The notes below the pieces were generated by a model that had not been told where the DNA came from, did not search any database, and saw only the letters and a program-made list of their open reading frames with translations. A DNA stretch of 64,000 bases from Rotaria macrura (Eukaryota; Rotifera; Eurotatoria; Philodinida; Philodinidae), in NCBI GenBank assembly GCA_900239685.1, contig OENT01000629.1:27274-91273 (forward strand), written 5' to 3'. Of the stretch, positions 38,696 to 51,724 are shown in pieces; positions within the stretch are counted from its first letter, which is position 1; every line of letters begins with the position of its first letter. The position numbers and the translations under genes were made by a program.

Positions 38696-39855
38696 AATGT
38701 CAGATGCGTCTTATGCATTAAACTCGGTGTGCACATGTCTTTTATTCTTATTATTTTTCATTTTGTCTTATTCAAGCGAGACAAGAACATAAGCTAACAG
38801 TGATTTATATATGTGAATGCTTTATAGCTTTTGTTTTAATTTTTTTTTCGGACGTAATTTAGAAATTAAATTTTTTTTTCGAATTTATTCTATAATTAAT
38901 GTTGCATTCTTTGTTTTGCTCCTTCTCGCTTTTGTTTCTTGTCGTTGTTTTTTCCAATAAAATGCCTTATAATGATTACACGAATGATGGAAATAAACTA
39001 TTTATTTTGAAAATGTTTCATGTGGTTGTTGTTATCATAAGATTTCAATTACTTTTAACGTTCTCAACTCGATACCCTGTAATCTATCTCATGTGTAAAG
39101 TTCAAACGGCATCAAATTGAAAATGGCATCATCCATGAAAAGATTCTTTTATTTGCCATCGATAGATTTGATAAATCAATAATAACATTGTATAGTTTGA
39201 AATGTCAGTAGGCGCTTGTATGCGGAGGAGTACATCGAAAAAGAATAGCAAAGGTCCTTTTTCATGAAAGAGAAAACGAATCTTTTCATCATTTATTTTA
39301 TATTCGTTGATCATGCAATGTTGTATTATTTTATTTGCCAATCAACTACTATTCGTTCCGCAATTGAACGCAAGTTCATCAACTGATAAAATGTAATAGA
39401 TATATCTTACACGAGTGAGATGCCAATAGATGATGCTCGGTTAACTTTATTTCTCATTATCTAGGCGTGTATATATATATATATATATACGCTCGCACCT
39501 AAGTGTTAGTTGAATAGACATTGTGTTCAAACAATGAGGGTATGTATTGAATTTGAAAGGCTTTCAAGTAGAGGAGAGAGCTCTTCTTGATAATTAGACA
39601 ATATTTTAAAAGACAAATTGTCATGGGGATTGCTCTCTTCTTTCTTCCTTTCATGTCATCGATGATTTAAAGATATTTACATGTCGCTGTATTTCATCGT
39701 TTTTTTTTTAATTCTAAAACACAAGCTGTACAATAAAGGAAGAACGATTCTATGATCAGCAGATAATCTTAAGAAAGCTGTCATGGAATTGCTCTCCTCT
39801 TTTGATAGCGTTTTCATTCATTCAATTAGAGATGATTCCATGTTTTTGTTGTAGA
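38696..39855. other. Intergenic
   Basis: 3' flank of RALGAPB, then AT-rich sequence. A (TA)n run at about 39470-39489 is flanked by GCGT and ACGC, so it can form a hairpin. No gene recognised. Confidence 0.45.
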
Positions 39856-40155
39856 ATGAACTATCTTTATCTTAATACGTAAGTTTTTATTATTATTGAA
39901 GAGCTAACTGTTAAAATACTTTCTCATACTTAAAACTTATGTATATACGATTGTAATAAAGTCGTTCTTTAGACTATTAGAAGTATTGGTTATGTATTCC
40001 ATATCATCATAATCATAACTATGGAAATGTTTAGTTATCTTCTGATGATTACAACGAGTGCGAATAAAAACATATATCAACTTTCAATCGAACATGATGT
40101 CTATCGAAAACAAAAATCCGTGATTGAAGAACCAAAATGGAAATCACATGAGTAA
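39856..40155 (+). CDS. Possible small secreted peptide
   Basis: Two exons, 39856-39878 and 40035-40155, joined by a strong donor (AAT AC|gtaagt) and acceptor (atgtttag) give 47 aa. The N-terminus MNYLYLNTYLLMITTSA looks like a signal peptide with a small-residue cleavage site; the mature part would be about 30 charged residues ending KWKSHE. Without the splice, an ATG at 40021 gives a similar 44 aa product (MEMFSYLLMITTSA...), so the hydrophobic start is kept either way. There are no dibasic-Gly amidation sites. I do not recognise the family. The evidence is codon-like composition, splice sites and the signal-peptide shape only. Confidence 0.35.
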
Positions 40156-40277
40156 ACTATCAACGATTGTTTTATTCAATTAAATGTAGACCACAAAAGA
40201 TTAGTATGCCACAGAACTGAATTCTTTTTTTAAATTAAAACCATAAAATTACAACAATTTTTATCTATATTTCCTTT

Positions 40278-40790
40278 TCAATAGTTTGAAATAAAAACAA
40301 AAACAATAATCATAAACAAATAGATCGATAACGATAATTGATTTCTTGTTGATAAATTACAACCATTCTTATTACAACAATCAATAGAAACACCTTGACC
40401 GAAATAACTGGATGAACTTGATGTACATGTTGTAACACATCCTTTGGATATCATTGTTGCTTGATTAAGTATTTGAATAGTATTTTTCTTCGAATAAAAC
40501 ATAAGAGTTATATAATGAAATATTTCTTTGACAATTGATTTTCTTACTACACAAGCAGTTTGAGATGATGTACAACTAACAGCAGAAACCAGTGATGATT
40601 TATTATCATGTGGATCTGGACAAGGATCACATCGCCAACAAGTTAATTGACCATAAACTATATGAAGTCAAGTTTCTTTTGTTTTTTTTTTCCGTGATAT
40701 ATTAGTCATAGAAAATGTCCTACCACAATCGAAATAAACGATAGACAATAGTAGAAATAATGTCGAAACTCGTGAAATCATTTCGTACAT
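40278..40790 (-). CDS. Ly6/uPAR three-finger protein, GPI-anchored
   Basis: Three exons: 40790-40724, 40657-40548, 40487-40278; 128 aa. The first exon encodes a signal peptide (STLFLLLSIVYF). The mature part has ten cysteines in the Ly6 pattern: an early CWRCDPC cluster, single Cys residues in the middle, GCVTTC, and the signature CCNKNGCN near the C-terminus. A hydrophobic tail (LSIYLFMIIVFVFIS) follows, as in GPI-anchor signals. Ly6 proteins sit on the outer cell surface and often modulate receptors, but the binding partner cannot be read from sequence. Exon phases (1, then 0) are consistent and the length is typical of the family. Confidence 0.85.
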
Positions 40791-42592
40791 TACTTGTTCT
40801 ACTCAGTTGAAACGATTGGCAACGTTTGTGTGCATGAATTCTATTAAGACAACGATAGTATGTCTGAAGAGAAAAATGTATTATTCAGTTTAATGGAAGA
40901 GTCAACAAATAGTTTTTAGTTGCCTAGTTCTTACGTCTTTGTTTAAAGAAAGAAAAAAAAACAATTTAAACCAAGTGTATATAAATGCTGATTGAGTATC
41001 GTTCATCAATTGTTATTGTTTTTCTTTGACCAAAACAATGATGGTACAATCAATTTAACTATTGAAATAGAAAGAAACAATGCTAACATAATGTAAGACA
41101 ATTTTATATCGAATCATACTCTTGAAGATTATTTCTAAAAATAACTCGAAATGATTCGCTCGCACAAATCTTCTTCAAGTTCGACTACAATCGTTTCAAC
41201 GAAGATCAAACAAAAGAAAAACGGAGATTTTTAAATCGAAAATCAATCTTAGGGAAAGATTGAGAGGCGATGTATAGATTACATAATCCTATCCATTGCA
41301 CATTAATGCTATGCTTGAATACACAAAATAGTTTTAAAATGCTTTTTAAATAGGTATGCTGCTATGATCACAATAGTATTGAATTGTGTTCTCTTGTAAT
41401 AGAGATATCTCTCTCTTCGTTTTAGAGAATTAAAACGTTTGGCTTTATTATTCTCGGTTTGACTTTTTTTTGGGTTCATGAATAGAATGAGTTTTTCTTA
41501 CATTGAAATTCAGCTATTTCTATAGCGAATTAGTTGACATCAAGTATATTTCTAGACAATAGAAAAAAAGCGGCCAGAAGAGTTACTAGATTCAAGTGTC
41601 TTTTATAGAAAGAGAAAAGAAAAGACTTCTCATTCAAGGTAATCGCTTGTCGTTGATAACGGAAACGATCAACACAAATGTATGTTTTAATCAAAAACGA
41701 ACTTTAACTTCGAAGAAAGTAGAAGTTTCAATCGTTTTTTAATGAATAAATAAATTGTCCAACAATGTGTACTAAGGTTCGATTTAACATCCTACCAAAT
41801 CTAGTATATAATCATGTCGATCTATATTACACGACTTATAAACACAAAACATTTTCTCTGATTTTGTATGATTGAGTTTTTATTTTTTTTTTGTATGACA
41901 TTTCTAGTCTTGATATGATCAATACTTTCTTTGACAGCAATCTTTATGTCTATAGACATAAAGATATCAACGATTACTATCACCTATTTAAACGTGCGAG
42001 ATTGCACACTCTTCGATATCTACTCCCATCTATATATAAGTGAAACATTTAAATTTCTGCTACAAGCGAATTTATGTCACACTGAAATGGCTTGTAAAAT
42101 GAACAACATTTCATGATTGAAATCAAAAAATTTACTCGAATAATGACTACACTATCATCGACACCAAAAATTATGTTCAGCTAAATAAGTTCGATAGTTT
42201 TTACTTTTACATCTTATATTCTAGTTCAATCACAACTCAAATTTCAAAAGGTTCAAGCATTTCAAAAGTTAACTCATATGAATGTACAAACGATGAACGT
42301 ATATAAAGATAAAGCTACCATGTCCAAAAAGGAATATTATCATGAAAATGTTTTCTTGAAATATGCATATTGTGAATCATAGATTTTTCTTAATATAGTC
42401 CGTAATTTTTCATACATGGATATTTTTCGGTTGTTAAAATTATCTCGCGGAACATCAAAATATTGAATACAATTGAAACAATAATCAAACTCAAAGTTCG
42501 ACACCTGTAATGTTGCACCAGCCCGTTTTATTATGTTACTACTTTATTTTGGCAAAGTTGTTTTCAATCAAATATAAAATAAATTCAACAAA
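40791..42592. other. Intergenic
   Basis: About 1.8 kb without a coding signal. Contains a perfect 26 bp palindrome at 41940-41965. The part just below 42592 is the 3' flank of the next - strand gene, with TTTATT (AATAAA on the - strand) at 42543-42548. Confidence 0.45.
41940..41965. repeat. Perfect 26 bp palindrome
   Basis: Half site ATCTTTATGTCTA is followed directly by its reverse complement, with no spacer. It does not belong to any gene I can see. Confidence 0.9.
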
Positions 42593-44533
42593 TTACGATA
42601 TGACATTATTGATAATGTTCTTTCGAATAGTATCATCGAATTGTTCATCATCAATGAACGATTTTAAAATTGAAGAATGTTTCATTTCATATTGCAATCG
42701 CATCATATCACTACCACGTACTTGACGATATTCTAATTGATTATTCCATTCATTCATGTAGTGTTCACTATTCATTAGACGTCCGAATGCAAATTCTGAG
42801 AATGGTATATTCATATCGTTGTATTTAATACTTTGTTTTAATAATTTTTCATCTCGTTTACCAATCATGATATCAAACATTGCTGTAGGTACATCAAGAT
42901 GTTCTATAAGAATGCAGGCTAATTTATACTTAATAATAAGATGACACAATATTGTATGCCATTGAATGGTTAATAGTTTATTCTCTTCAAGTGGCATAAC
43001 ATGTGTTGAAGTTGTCGTATTATAATAATCATTTATAGGAACCTAATCAAAATATTAAATAAGTCTAAATCTTTCACCATCAGTAGACTTGTTCGAAACC
43101 AATAGTAGAGAAATATTTTGTCTGACAACTAGTCGAGTTACTTGACAATATGTTTAATGACGTCTATATGCACAATATAATCCAGATTCAACTCGAGTAT
43201 AGCTTATAAAGGTTTAGTTTAATAAGTAAATTGTTTTACTTTCGTATTTCAAAGATTGAAATCGTATAAATTCATTGATTTCCTAATCACTATTTCTATC
43301 AAAGCAGTATAATTTTACCAATGCTCATCAGACTATGACTATATCGATCGAATAGATACATGATATTTTTCACGTGGACTTTTAAAATATCTGACTTTAT
43401 AATTCAATTATCATTATTCACGTTTTGAATTCTCCAAATAATTTACAAGAGATATTGTAGTGAGAAGTGCGTATCAAATTTCATCGTATCCTCTAGAGTA
43501 TCACTTGATACGAACTGAGATGAAGTTTTTTTTATTCGTATGGATCTACGACTATACAGAATGTCTATTTCAAAATTTTCTACAAGACATTATGCAAAGA
43601 AAAATATTACCGCGTTCTTCTCAACATTGATTTTCGAGTACGAGCACAAATTTTCTTTTCTTAAATTTTTTAATAAACTGGAGTTTGTTTTAATTTACAA
43701 ATAGATGTCATATTTTTTTAGATGAGAAGAAAAAGAATTTTGTACTTTCTCCACGATATAAAAACAATTGTGAATATTCAACAAAATTGCCTTGAAGATT
43801 TAAAGAAGACGTGAAATTCCCGTAATCGAAGTTTTAAATTAGAGATGTAGTTGAAAATTATACTCATTCTTATGTACCCTACCTATCGACTAAAATACTG
43901 GCACATGAAATTTCAATACTGATAGGATTTTGTTTGCATACGATCTATATTTTCTTTTTATTGATAAACATAGAAATTATTCTGTCGATGGACGAGACAT
44001 ACTTGAGTACCAGAATCAATGATAAGAATAAATCTTTGATCAGGTTTGTTTATAAACGAAGATTGTTCGATACGAAGCAATGTACTAATTAATTGAGATG
44101 ATGTTTCACAATCATACCATTGAATAAATTCACCATTGAATGGACATTCTTTATATTCTGTGTCAATATAAATAAAATCGATCGATTGATTACATTTAAG
44201 TTTGATATCTAATGTTGGTACGTCGGACTCAATCGAATCTTTATTGGCTTGTGGGGAATCAAATGAACTATCATCTGTTGTTAATGGTAAAACAAGTAAT
44301 TCATTTCGATATGTAAAATATTCTATATAATTTGATATAAAATCATGAAGAAATGTTTTTGTATCTTTTCGATTATTATCTAATAATTCAATTAATTGTC
44401 CTTGATTATTAAAGCCATTAGGAAATAATATCTGTTGATAGCGATTAAGTCGATCAATGATTGATTGATAGTTTTTGTCATCTTTGATATTAAGTCGTTG
44501 AAAAAGATCGAAAGCTGTTTCGTGTTTTATCAT
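42593..44533 (-). CDS. Unrecognised two-exon gene
   Basis: Exon 1 is 44533-44003 (an in-frame ATG at 44551 is also possible) and exon 2 is 43042-42593, joined in phase 0 by a strong donor (ACTCAA|gtatgt) and acceptor (ttgattag); about 326 aa. The 960 bp intron is long for the window. The protein is acidic to neutral and probably globular and intracellular: no signal peptide, membrane segment or repeat. Segments that look structured include RFILIIDSGTQ at the exon junction and IQWHTILCHLIIKYKLACIL early in exon 2; the end is helical and charged. AATAAA (- strand) lies about 45 bases past the stop. I do not recognise the family. More 5' exons cannot be excluded. Confidence 0.6.
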
Positions 44534-46713
44534 GCGTAAAAAGAAATACAAGAAAAAATTTATCTACAGAAGTAAAAATTTGGAACAATTATTTTTCAAC
44601 AAAGTGTTACGTCACATAAAATTTAATACATAGAAATATCGTCTCTAGTAGAATACATACAAATAGACTTCGTGTTTCATTCGATATAACATTTAATTTA
44701 ATCTTAATTTTTGATTTTTAATTACATAAATAAATACTAGTTCTTTTCTACAACTGACGTTTCATGTTTGAACGTAGAAATCATTTGTAATAAAGACCAT
44801 AACATCATTCAGAGACGGTAAGCTCCATCTGGCATGAAAGTTAATTAGCTATAATTTAATCAGTCGATAGAATAATTATGTTGGTTGATAAACTCAAAAA
44901 TAGATGAAGATCTCAGCGTACTAATAAGTGCCTTTCACAGGCGATATGGTCGTAAATGTGTGTCAGACTCAATCAAAATCTATATCTGTAGACCGAAATG
45001 ATTTCAACACATCCGGTTTTATAAATGCAGTCAAAAATTTTAAACGAATCACAATCTCAACACGTACCATCTTTATCGAATTAAAAGTATTTTTTAAAAC
45101 TAACTGTAGTTTTTATTACCGCAAATTACTCTTATACCATTCAAGTCAATGATACTATTAGCAGGTATTTGTAAGCTACTGAATGAATTTTTCATAGTAT
45201 ACTTAATAAAATCACTTGAAAAATCTCATGTCATGAGAATAATTTGATTCGATTACGACGCTAATTATAGTTTGCCATTTTTCTTATACATAATCTAAAA
45301 CATTCTCTATCAGTTATACTATATTACTAAAAAACGAGTAATATTATCAAATATTTTACAATACTATTAGATTTGTTATGTCATACATGAAAGAATCTTT
45401 CATACAACACGTTTCAACAATAAAAAAATAAAATCTATTTTCTAGTCTTCGTATTATAAATGCTTGTTGAATACTATGAATGAAGGAACTACCATAAAAT
45501 AATAGATAACAATACATACTCAAGTTTATATTTATTCATTTGTACGAAAAAGAACATTCATCGATGTATATCCTTGATGGATGATTCTAGAATATGGATA
45601 GGCAATGAAATCATGATTATATTTCTATTTCACATCGACTAAGAATAAATTTAGCACTCTTTTCATTTTAGTTGTTTATTATGAAAAGTAATGAATCAAA
45701 TGCATCGATGGCAAGAAAAAAAGTCGAGAGAAACGAAAGAAATAGTGTCAAAATCAACCGGATGTTTTGACCAATCTGTGCAGACAAGAATAAGAAAGAA
45801 GAATGATCGAGAATATATTTTGATGTTATATCTATGATTTGTTTGTGAAGAAAAAACGATATCCAAATTTTATTTCGTTCCTTTCTATACTATTTTTTTT
45901 TTGACATAAAATCCTTTATTCTTCAAAGTTAAAAGTGTATTTTGAAGACACTTCATTTTCAACAGACATCTAGATTAATATTACATAGATCTCGATGTAA
46001 TTCAATCATAAACAGTAATCTGATCACGATCAGTCTCTATATATGCATGTCTTCAGAAGTTTTGACGTGAAATTTCTTTTCTATGATATTTGTTCTTAAA
46101 CCTATAGAATTATTTTCATTTCGAAGATCTCACATAAAAACTTGACAATATTAGGATCCTACTTCGTCTGAATTATATATCGTTTCATACGGATCAATTA
46201 GTATGTAAAGCGCTTCTTTCAACATTCAATCAGAAACAAACCTTCATCGGGTTCTTTTGATATAAAAAAATAAAAGAGAATTTTATCGTCTATGACTATA
46301 GCACATCGTAACAACAAAACGATCAAAGTTAATCGAATTCATTGAGTGCACGCCTGAATAATTTGATAAATTAATAATATTTTTACAAAATATGGGGGTT
46401 TTAGTATAGTTTAATGAATATGTTTGATGAAAGCCATATCTTGTGATTCACTTCTATCTCAAATAGTCAACGAAAGAAGTCAAATAACGACAATTTATCT
46501 AAACAATTGCATATGATAACGCCTTTTCCATGGCTAGTTTTATGGAAACAAGTTGGAAGTTCTAATATGTTGTTTTTGAGACATGTATTGTTGGTTATTA
46601 GACACTAATGGATGATAAATGTCATTAAATCAATTTATTATTTATCAAAAAAGACAATTTAAAGATCGGATATTGTAGAATAATTTATTATTATTTTAAA
46701 AATCATGTATTGG
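44534..46713. other. Intergenic
   Basis: About 2.2 kb of AT-rich sequence between two - strand genes. Only short chance frames are present. AATAAA on the - strand at 46684-46689 is the likely polyA signal of the RidA-like gene. Confidence 0.45.
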
Positions 46714-47260
46714 TTAGATTTCTTTAGTTGTATACGCTTGACATTCAATAGCTACTTTGGCATCAAATGGTAATTTGACGACACCAATTGATGATCTTGC
46801 AGGATAAAATTCAGGTGATTTAAACCATTGTGAATAAATTTGATTAACTATGTTATAATCTTCTTGAATGTTTGTGAGCATAATAAGACAATGAGCTAAT
46901 TGATCAACTGAAGATTCAGCAGCATTTAAGACTGCTTCTAAGTTTCTTAACACTTGATATGTCTGATTACGAACATCATCTGATATCATACGGCCCGTTT
47001 TAGGATCTATACCGATTTGTCCAGCGAGATATAACATATAATTTATTTGAATTGCTTGATTAAATGGTGCTACAGGCACTGGAGCATCCTGTAACAAGGA
47101 AAAATTAACCTAGAAAAAAATCTAGTCATGGAGCAAATTCATTTACCGGTGTATATACCACTTTCCTTTTCACACTATAATCTTTGATTGGAACGATTGG
47201 TTTACTATTAACTAGAGCAATAAGATATATGAATGCAGTAAGTAGCGTGATTTTTATCAT
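46714..47260 (-). CDS. RidA / UK114 family protein with signal peptide
   Basis: Two exons, 47260-47147 and 47088-46714, phase 0 junction, 162 aa. Exon 2 is a complete RidA (YjgF/YER057c/UK114) domain: GQIGIDPKTGRM, the VLRNLEAVL helix, NIVNQIYSQWF, YPARSSIGV and AIECQAY. The Arg of YPAR and the Glu of AIEC match the substrate-carboxylate and catalytic-water positions known for RidA, which hydrolyses reactive enamine/imine intermediates of PLP enzymes. Exon 1 instead encodes a hydrophobic start, MIKITLLTAFIYLIALVNS, a convincing secretory signal peptide. Animal RIDA is normally cytosolic, mitochondrial or peroxisomal, so a secreted or ER form is unusual. A mitochondrial presequence is less likely because the start has only one basic residue. 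Confidence 0.88.
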
Positions 47261-48089
47261 AGTATAAAGATTGAATAGGTTTTTGATAAGAACTGAAAGA
47301 AAATGATGCTGTCGTTTCTTAAATGATAAGATATGCTACTACATATAGACATCTTTTCTTCAACGCCTTTTAACAACACAACCAACAATGTCATATGATG
47401 TCGAAATTGGTGCCTTCATGTTAAATATTCGAAGAAATAATTTGTGAAATTTTCTATTATTCCAATAGAAAGACTGATATTCCTTTCATTGATTTTGTCT
47501 TAAATTGAAAAAGTATTTTAATCTAAATAAACACTCATAGGTTTTTAAAATGCGGAGACCGATTTGTGTTTTTCAATTATGTAATACTTACTTCTTTACT
47601 CAAATGAGTCGAAATGTTTTGAATAACTCGAACAGAAAAGAAACAATGTACACCATTATTTACCTTCTCCGAGAATTCATTCTCAATGAAAAACAGCATC
47701 TGCATTTTATTTTTTTAGACTTTCTACTAAATATAAAACGACTATATTTCAAATTTCAACAAAGAAAGCTGCATACTAGTGACTGACTGCGAGTATGGAT
47801 ATACGTCTTCTTTTCGTCTGTACCCACAGCTAAATGCAGACTGACAATTGGGGATGCAACGGTGACGATGAATTGCGTTTCAGTGGCTCATACCGGAAAC
47901 CAGTTCTAGCCCTTAGACACTGGGACTAGTCGGAATTCGCTTAATGTCGCCAGTATAAACCAATATAAGCCAACTATGGTCAGTATAGAAGGTATCCATG
48001 AGAAAGGTCGAAGAAAAAAACGTCGAAAACTAAGATCTTCATGTTCTGCATGAATAATTATTTATGTTCAACACAAGTGTATTCCCTTG
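47261..48089. other. Intergenic
   Basis: The stretch 47790-47980 is less AT-rich than its surroundings, but no frame stands out. The last eight bases (48082-48089, TTCCCTTG) are the left target duplication of the hAT element. Confidence 0.4.
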
Positions 48090-49441
48090 CAGAGATCCGC
48101 GAGTCAATCAAAAAAGCGACTCGTCACAAGCCTCGTCATGCTGGCGAGTTGCTCATTGCTGCCTCGCCTAGCCTCGCCTAGAGTTTATAATAAAATAGTT
48201 ATTTTCAGGTAGTTTTTCAACCACAGTTGACGATCACTATCTTTTTATTGTATACAATCAAATAAAAACAATTTATACATTTAAATAAGTTAAAAGAACA
48301 AACATATTAATGATAATCAAATAAATAAAGATCGTTCATTTTTTTACTGAGCGTATAAACAATGCAATGAGAACTGCGTCAGTGCAATATTTGGACTAGA
48401 CTGAATAATTAAATCTACGTGTATCCAGAGTGTGCTAAAGGTCATCTAGCAAAAAGAAAACTGCATAGGTGCTCACGATTATGATCAAATGAAATAATTT
48501 TTTTTCTAATGGTAGAGATACTTCAAAGTTTTTATTTATCAGTAAAAAGTTTAATAAAATCAATTAGACTTATTATCACTAATTTAAAAGNNNNNNNNNN
48601 NNNNNNNNNNNNNNNNNNNNNNNNNNNNNNNNNNNNNNNNNNNNNNNNNNNNNNNNNNNNNNNNNNNNNNNNNNNNNNNNNNNNNNNNNNNNNNNNNNNN
48701 NNAGAACTTTCTGAAAAATCATATTTTTAGAGGTCTTATTTACTGATCATTTTGGTTAACAGATGTTCTATGTTCATCAAAAAAGGTTGTTCCCCGAGTC
48801 AAAATACTGGAGAACGGCAAATAGTGCTCGTCAAGCATAGCAATATTTTCTAGTACTATGACTCTGATACCGTTAGCTCTTGATAAAAATAGAACAATTT
48901 TTTAACCACAATCATCAGTATAACAATCTCGAAAAGTTGAAATTTGCGAATAAACTTCGGGATTCATTTCTATTTTTTGTGGTTGACGACTGATAGAAGT
49001 GTATTGGAAAAAGTCAAACTCCGTGTTCAAGTAGATGATGCCAGTTTTCAATGTATGTTAATAAGCTGCTATCACTTGAATAGAAGCTTGGAAGTATCCT
49101 CTACCATCACGCAAAACATCAGATCATTTGTTCATCACTCTGTAGAGATATAGTTTTCTTTTTAAGCTGATTGTTGTGACACCCTTCACACTAAGTTATT
49201 GTTCCGATTCGATAAACTTCACTACAAATGGAAACGCTTAGAAAGAGCTGCATAAAATCGAAAGATATCCTTAAAGATTTTCCATTTATTCATCAAAAAT
49301 AACGTTGTAAGTATAGGCGAGTCGACTCGGCGATTTACAAAGTCAACTCGTGCTCGCCGCGGTGTAGAGAATGCCGACTCGCCTCGCCTCGCGTGGCGGC
49401 GCGAGGCGAGGCGAGTAAACTCGGCGATTTTCGGATCTCTG
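48090..49441. mobile_element. Non-autonomous hAT transposon
   Basis: Begins CAGAGATCCG and ends CGGATCTCTG, a perfect 10 bp terminal inverted repeat with the 5'-CAGNG start typical of hAT elements. It is flanked by identical 8 bp direct repeats TTCCCTTG (48082-48089 and 49442-49449), the hAT target-duplication length. Both subterminal regions (about 48098-48181 and 49317-49425) are packed with GGCGAG / CTCGCC motifs, resembling the subterminal transposase-binding repeats of this superfamily, and are far more GC-rich than the surroundings. The roughly 1.35 kb element has no transposase frame, although 112 bases are unknown. The intact target repeats suggest a recent insertion. Confidence 0.88.
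48591..48702. other. Assembly gap (112 N)
   Basis: Unresolved bases inside the hAT element. The true length of the gap is not known. Confidence 1.
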
Positions 49442-49449
49442 TTCCCTTG

Positions 49450-51724
49450 TACGAAATAAAGGGCCTTATCAAAAAATTCAAATGTTTCGTTTGTGTCTGC
49501 ATGGTGAGAAAATCATGATAAAAAAACAATGAAATATCATATTGGTGCTGATTTATTTGTGAAGATTTTGAAAATTATATGATGAATAATGAAGGGAAGC
49601 TTCACATTTGAAAAATTTGACAAAAGTTTGACAGACGACCCATGACGGCTGATCCGAGTGGCGGATGCCATTAGATCAAAACGGAAAACTAACAGATACG
49701 ACGATAGAAATCCTTTGGAAGTTGTCTGATTGACCTTGGTCCCTGACAGAATATCAAGGATTCCAGCAAGTTCCGGCAGGATCCTGTTGGAATTCTTGGG
49801 ATCTGATTGGGCAGCTACGTCCTGGCTACCATAGACGTTTGCCAATATATCTGTCTAAAGATCCTGAGGTTTGATACAACAAGATTCATTATCTATTTAC
49901 ATGAATAAAATGGGATTAATACGTCCGAATGATGAATATAATCCTTATTAATTAATCAAAAGCACGCATAGCTTTTCATAAAAGGGACTCGGTCTATTGC
50001 TAGATAGACGGTACTAGTACAAATAAGTAGAAGATGAAGATTAGCAATAGAAAATATGATAAACGTGTAGAGTTCGAAAGCTTGGTTCTAATAAATATAG
50101 AACGAAAGAAAATAAATATTGTTTCGTGTTGACATCCTGAAATTTTCGACATTTTGTTCTTTATTTTTTTCCTTCGACAAAAATTACTTCGACATTTTTT
50201 ACTTCGGTCTTTTACCATCCAATCGTATAGAACGGTAAGGAACAGTTATTTTCACCGTTGTATCATTACTCAAAATTGAACCCACAATCCTTAAAACACC
50301 CACCAGTTAACGAAGGAAACAATGAGACAAAATTATGTCAAAAGGGTAGCATCGGAGAAATATGGGAGTGAATGATGAGAAGATCCTTAAACCCACATTC
50401 ACAATCATACTCACACACATACACATCGAATTTAGCACACACTGTTTCATACTTTTTTTCAAGATTGATTGGTAAAAAACAAGAGTTTTGAGACCTTTGA
50501 ATTGAATTTATTTTTCATTACAGATTGAATGGGTCTGTTTGTCTTGTCGCGATTGAAATCAGAACAGTTGTCAATAGATTCGGCAACTTGCAAATCTCAT
50601 TTTCTTTTGTTGATAAAGGACAATGAAGAAATTTCACCAGAATAGTGAAAGAAGAAGAAAAGTTTACTGCAAGAGAGAAAAAGAAGTGCATACATCGAGA
50701 AGAACAAGCACATAGAAGAGAGAAAGACAATGAGAGAGAAATATCGTCTATCGAAGCGTTGGTTTGTTTGTTCATTTACCCTGAACCTAAAATTAAACAA
50801 ATCAAAAAAGGATTTTAGAGCAGATTTAGGCGTTGTTGTTCATTTCAGCTTTTCAAATGATCTAATTCAAGTTTAAACAAAAGACAGCTGCCTTTACTTG
50901 AAACTTAAAAAAATATTGGAATCAGCGATTTTCGAACAAAAGAAACGATTTATCATGGCAACAAGATATTCAGATCAATCCTCAGCTAACGCAGTCTTGT
51001 TGACCATTCAAAATAGTTGAATTCTTTTCTCCTAAGTCTTCTCTCTTGCTCTCATACCACCTAGCCCCATTTATCTTATATTCACTTCTGCCTAGTTTTT
51101 TTTTCAATAGATGGACGATAAAATTGATTTTTGAGCACCTTTTTATAAACCTGTTGCACATTATTGTGTGCCTCTCGATCAAATTCCCCCAGCAAGTAAT
51201 TGAGGCCAGTGATATTTTGAGTAGAGATTTTTTTTATAGAACAATGGAGAAATAAACGAAACAAAACTTGGACAAGAAAAAACATCATAATCGGGTAGGG
51301 TTTGATGCGTTAAAAGATGTCGAAACTACAAAAATAATATTTTATAGTATCAATATCTTAGAAAAAATAATAACCAAAGTTTGATATTATTCATCATAAT
51401 GCTTTTCTGCCTGTTTTAATGGCGTGGGAAACTCCAGTACAGTCTATGCTAATAGTGGTGGACTTAATTACAAGATGGACAATCGTCCACAACCTAAACT
51501 ACAATATCATTTTAGTTGTAGCAAATAGCACAGGATCGATTGTGTACAGAGGAGCTACCGGCATTGTACAATAAATAACTATTTGCTTACTTTTACTTCT
51601 AAAAGAATCAAATACTGTTTCATTTAGAATAGAATTGGATATAGGTCTTTTCATTTAAGTTGGTCAGAATGGTTCTTCTTCTGAATAGATTATCTTACAG
51701 CCTATTTAAATAATTTCTTCAACT
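49450..51724. other. Intergenic, no gene recognised
   Basis: Starts with a GC-richer stretch (49620-49850) containing imperfect repeats of a TTCCAGCAAG / TTCCGGCAGG kind. The remainder is AT-rich. No conserved domain or consistent exon chain found. Confidence 0.4.

Noticed and set aside
43958..44002. Extension of exon 1 of the orphan gene to the stop at 43958
   Set aside because: A strong donor GTATGT at 44002 joins in phase to exon 2; the read-through would use only a weak GTTTAT donor or none.
48944..49153. 69 aa frame inside the hAT element as a transposase remnant
   Set aside because: Too short and without recognisable hAT dimerisation, BED or catalytic motifs.
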